This document shows, piece by piece, positions 11,729-14,678 of a stretch of DNA of 14,678 nt. This stretch comes from an uncultured Prevotella sp. (GTDB lineage Bacteria > Bacteroidota > Bacteroidia > Bacteroidales > Bacteroidaceae): contig CALFUF010000107.1 in the NCBI GenBank assembly GCA_937916405.1, forward strand, positions 1-14,678. Direction: 5' to 3'. Positions within the stretch are counted from its first letter, which is position 1. Each line of letters begins with the position of its first letter. The position numbers and the translations under genes are program-made. Under the pieces are notes generated by a model, which saw nothing but the letters and a program-made list of their open reading frames with translations, did not search any database and was not told where the DNA came from.

Positions 11729-14678
11729 GGTATCCTTTTTTCCCTGATGCTTGGCGATATAAGCGGTTGGTGTAACCCCGAAATGCCGCTTGAAAGCAGC
11801 GGTGAAATTGTTAGGATTGGCGAAGCCGACAGCATAGGTCACCTGTGACACATTCACGTCACCAGACTCGAATAGTTTGGCGGCTTGTTGCAGGCGCAGG
11901 TTACGGATGAACTCACCTGCGGTGATGCCCGTCAGTTCCTTCATCCTGCGGTGCAGTTGTACACGGCTTAATCCGATGATATCGGCAAGTGCCTCCACAT
12001 TAAAGTCACTGTTGTCTATGTTCTCGTTGATTGCCTTCATGATACGCTCCATCAGTTCGGCGTCATTTCCCTTCAGCTCTATTTTCCTCACCGTGTCTTC
12101 TTGCTCCTGCAGTCCTGTGAACTTACTGCGCACCTTGATACGGTTGGAGATCAGTCCGGCAATACGTGTCTCCAGCTCTTCCAGACTGAAGGGCTTGTCC
12201 ACATAAGCGTCGGCACCCTCCGTCAGTCCCTCGATGCGGGCGGCATGCTCTGTCTTGGTGGTCAGCAGGATGACGGGGATGTGCGAGGTCTGGGTGTTGC
12301 CTTTCAGACGTTTGAGCAGTTCTATGCCATCCATCTCGGGCATCACGATATCGCTGATGACCAGATCGGGAACCTTGTCGATAATCCCCTCCAGTGCCGT
12401 GTTGCCGGTAGCGTAGGTCGCCACATGATAGCTCTCTCCCAGTTCCGTCTGGAGGAAGTCCCTGATCTCCTGGTCGTCATCGACGACAGCGATGCGATAG
12501 GTGGTCTTTCTCCTGATGATCTTATGGGGCTTGCTCTCGTCGGTCGTCAGTGGCGCCTTCGTCTCTACGGACTCCTGCTTATCGAAATAGTGCACATCCA
12601 CCAGTTGGTTCTTCGGCAAGTGACTGTTGCCTAAGGGCAGACTGACGATGAACTCAGAGCCCTGTTGGTCACTGCGGTTTCTTGCGGTGATGCTGCCACC
12701 ATGTAGCATTGCGAGTTTCTGGGCGAGGTTGAGTCCGATGCCGTAGCTCATCTGTCCCGTAGCAGGGCGTGCTGCCGTCTGGTAGAAGCGGTCGAAGATT
12801 TTCTTCAACTGAGCCTCGTCTATGCCGGGACCGTCGTCTCTGACAGTCAGCAGTGCCTGTTGGTTGTCACTCTTGCTGAGGATAATATCCACATGTCCGT
12901 TGTCCTGTACGTATTTGATAGCGTTATTAATCAGGTTGGCGACGATCTTGTCGAAGTTGTCACAGTCTATCCATGCCTTCATGTCACCCGTCTCGTTGGT
13001 AAAGGTCATGGTGATGTTGCGTTTCTCCACCAGATAGTCGTAGTCGTGGCAGATATTCTCCACGAAGTCGGCAAGTGGTGTCTCGGCGAAATGGAGTTTC
13101 ATCTGTCCTTTCTCTATCTTACGGATGCTGAGAATCTGGTTCACCAGGTTCAGCAGTCGGTTGGTGTTGTTCTCCATGTTACGCAAGGCACGGGTGGTCT
13201 CCGCATCGTGACCGCTCTTCAGCAGCTTGTCGAGCGGACTCTTGATGAGGGTCAGCGGGGAGCGCAGCTCATGGCTGATATCCACGAAGAACTTGATCTT
13301 CTCCTCATTGGTCTCCGCCTGCCGCTTGTTCCAGTAATACCGCCACCAAAGGACGGCGAAGGTGGCAAGCAGCAGCAGGTAGAACAGATACGCCACCCAT
13401 GAGCGGTACCACGGTGGGGTGACATGGATGGTGAGTTCCTTGACGGGCGAGTAGACACCATTGTCGTATGCCTTCACTTGCAGGTGATGGGTCCCTACCG
13501 CCAGATGGGTGAAGAATATCTCACTGCCCCCAGAGGCGGTCTGGTGCCATACCTCCTTCGGCTCGTCACTGAACCGATACTCATAGTGTACGTTCTGTGC
13601 GTCACGGAAGTCCATCGACGAGAAGCGCAGACTGAACGTGTTGTCCTCATAGGAGATCGTGATGTCTGTCGTCGTCTCCAGCGACTGGGTGATGATATGC
13701 TTACCGCCCGACAGCATGGTGCCATTCACATCGGTATTCGCCAGACGCATTCCTGTCAGGGTGATGCCCTCCTCGAACTGGTCCTTGACAATGTCCTTCG
13801 GAGTGAAATAGGTGATACCGTTCTGATGTCCCATGATGATCTTGTCCTCACAGGAATAGGCGAAGACACCACGCAGGTATGACCATTCCCGCAAGCCGTT
13901 GCCACGGTAGTAGCGGGTGAAGGTGCCATGGGTGTCTAACTGTGCCAGTCCACGGAAGGTACTCATCCAGATGGTGCCGTCCTTAGTGGTGACGAGTCCG
14001 CAGACGATGTCATTAGGCAGTCCCTCCTTGACGGTATAGCGTTTCCACTGTCCCTCCTTATTATATTTAAAGAGTCCCTTGTTGCTGCCTACCCATATCG
14101 AACCGTCAGGTGACTGGCGGATGGCATAGACGATGGCGGGACGCAGCATCGAGTCGACGGGGATGTCCACCAGCCGGTCGGTCTTGGGGTCATAGACATC
14201 AATGCCGTAGTAGTGTCCTATCCAGATACGTCCGTCCTTGTCGGTGAAGAGCGTGTTCAGATACTTATTATGGAGATTGAGGTTGCCCTTGCCCAGCACA
14301 CGCTCTGTCATACCGTTGGGGGGGGTATAACTGTGCAGCCCGTCATTGAAAGAGGCGGTATAGATGTTTCCCTGTTTGTCCTGGGTGATACTGCTGATAC
14401 GCTGGGTTCCCGTCGAGGAGATCCATGTCTCCTTGCCAGTCTGTGGGTCTATCCGAAACAGACCGTTGCGGAAAGTTCCTGCCCAGTAGTTACCCTGTTG
14501 GTCGTCATACATCGTCATGACGGTATGATTGCCCATCCAATGTTCCAGTGTATTCCCTTCAAGGTTGATGGAAGTGATACCTCCCTGCTCCTGACAGATA
14601 TACACGTGGCGGTCCTTGTCGGCAAAGACGGCACGCAGGATGTTGCCATTGTCAGTCGCCATCTGGCGCAGTCCCAAA
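11711..14678 (-). CDS. Hybrid two-component system (HTCS) sensor-regulator, N-terminus beyond window
   Basis: The frame is open to the right edge, so the gene begins outside; about 988 residues are present, and family members usually have 1300-1400. Positions count from the first visible residue. Two-bladed-propeller-type repeats (Reg_prop) occupy about 1-295 (GRIWIGHYYGIDVYD, GSIWVGSNKGLFKYN, GTIWMSTFRGLAQLD). A Y_Y_Y domain spans about 335-420 and a membrane helix 424-446. The histidine kinase has DISHELRSP with His469, N-box NLINNAIKY, G-boxes DDGPGID and SYGIGLNLA. The receiver (728-845) has the acidic DDD at 733-735, phospho-acceptor Asp776, Thr806 and Lys828. The AraC-type helix-turn-helix region spans about 875-975 (EALADIIGLSRVQLHRRMKEL, AVGFANPNNFTAAFKRHFG). 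All catalytic motifs look intact. It should sense an oligosaccharide in the periplasm and activate the downstream operon. A C8 tract lies at 14318-14325. Confidence 0.96.
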   Translation of the reverse strand, partial: LGLRQMATDNGNILRAVFADKDRHVYICQEQGGITSINLEGNTLEHWMGNHTVMTMYDDQQGNYWAGTFRNGLFRIDPQTGKETWISSTGTQRISSITQDKQGNIYTASFNDGLHSYTPPNGMTERVLGKGNLNLHNKYLNTLFTDKDGRIWIGHYYGIDVYDPKTDRLVDIPVDSMLRPAIVYAIRQSPDGSIWVGSNKGLFKYNKEGQWKRYTVKEGLPNDIVCGLVTTKDGTIWMSTFRGLAQLDTHGTFTRYYRGNGLREWSYLRGVFAYSCEDKIIMGHQNGITYFTPKDIVKDQFEEGITLTGMRLANTDVNGTMLSGGKHIITQSLETTTDITISYEDNTFSLRFSSMDFRDAQNVHYEYRFSDEPKEVWHQTASGGSEIFFTHLAVGTHHLQVKAYDNGVYSPVKELTIHVTPPWYRSWVAYLFYLLLLATFAVLWWRYYWNKRQAETNEEKIKFFVDISHELRSPLTLIKSPLDKLLKSGHDAETTRALRNMENNTNRLLNLVNQILSIRKIEKGQMKLHFAETPLADFVENICHDYDYLVEKRNITMTFTNETGDMKAWIDCDNFDKIVANLINNAIKYVQDNGHVDIILSKSDNQQALLTVRDDGPGIDEAQLKKIFDRFYQTAARPATGQMSYGIGLNLAQKLAMLHGGSITARNRSDQQGSEFIVSLPLGNSHLPKNQLVDVHYFDKQESVETKAPLTTDESKPHKIIRRKTTYRIAVVDDDQEIRDFLQTELGESYHVATYATGNTALEGIIDKVPDLVISDIVMPEMDGIELLKRLKGNTQTSHIPVILLTTKTEHAARIEGLTEGADAYVDKPFSLEELETRIAGLISNRIKVRSKFTGLQEQEDTVRKIELKGNDAELMERIMKAINENIDNSDFNVEALADIIGLSRVQLHRRMKELTGITAGEFIRNLRLQQAAKLFESGDVNVSQVTYAVGFANPNNFTAAFKRHFGVTPTAYIAKHQGKKDTTKQNQ

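Noticed and set aside
12101..13402. Plus-strand open frames of about 180 codons opposite the HTCS kinase and receiver region
   Set aside because: They mirror the codons of a well-conserved regulator on the other strand, and no independent coding evidence is visible.
14675..14677. TTG at the right edge as the HTCS start
   Set aside because: The frame stays open to the edge and the visible protein starts within propeller repeats without a signal peptide. The true start lies outside.

Overview
The window looks like part of a Bacteroidota chromosome, most likely Prevotellaceae (Prevotella, Segatella, Xylanibacter or a relative). This rests on the SusC/SusD pair, a one-protein hybrid two-component regulator, many SPII lipoproteins with acidic residues after the lipid-bearing Cys, a Bacteroidota-type -7 element (TAnnTTTG), AT-rich leaders without Shine-Dalgarno sequences, and moderate GC. 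The genus is a guess from protein style, not from a marker gene.

Everything real is on the minus strand, so the genetic order runs from right to left. It forms one polysaccharide utilisation locus (PUL). 11711-14678 is a hybrid two-component system (HTCS) regulator whose N-terminus lies beyond the right edge. 11553-11710 (158 nt, the longest gene-free stretch) holds a candidate operator of two direct repeats 21 bp apart, a candidate promoter, and a hairpin plus T7 that starts almost at the predicted transcript start. Then follow SusC-like transporter (8298-11552), SusD-like lipoprotein (6308-8263), a lipoprotein with two IPT/TIG domains (5638-6318), a surface glycan-binding-type lipoprotein (4128-5627), three consecutive fimbrillin-family lipoproteins (3193-4110, 1454-3196, 550-1437), and the start of a GH98 glycoside hydrolase (1-529) that runs off the left edge. 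Gaps between these genes range from an 11-nt overlap to 34 nt, so one operon is likely.

Proposed working model: the HTCS senses a glycan fragment in the periplasm and activates the operon. The GH98 endo-enzyme (family activities: blood-group endo-beta-galactosidase or endo-xylanase) cuts the polymer. SusD, the IPT lipoproteins and perhaps the fimbrillin-like proteins hold glycan at the surface, and SusC imports oligosaccharides with TonB energy. The substrate cannot be decided from the window.

The least ordinary part is the fimbrillin trio. The middle member carries a C-terminal tandem duplication of a predicted beta-sandwich domain. The two copies are 64/66 identical in protein over their core but differ at 28 of 198 nucleotides, 25 of them silent. 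No RNA genes, CRISPR arrays, insertion sequences or transposases were seen.
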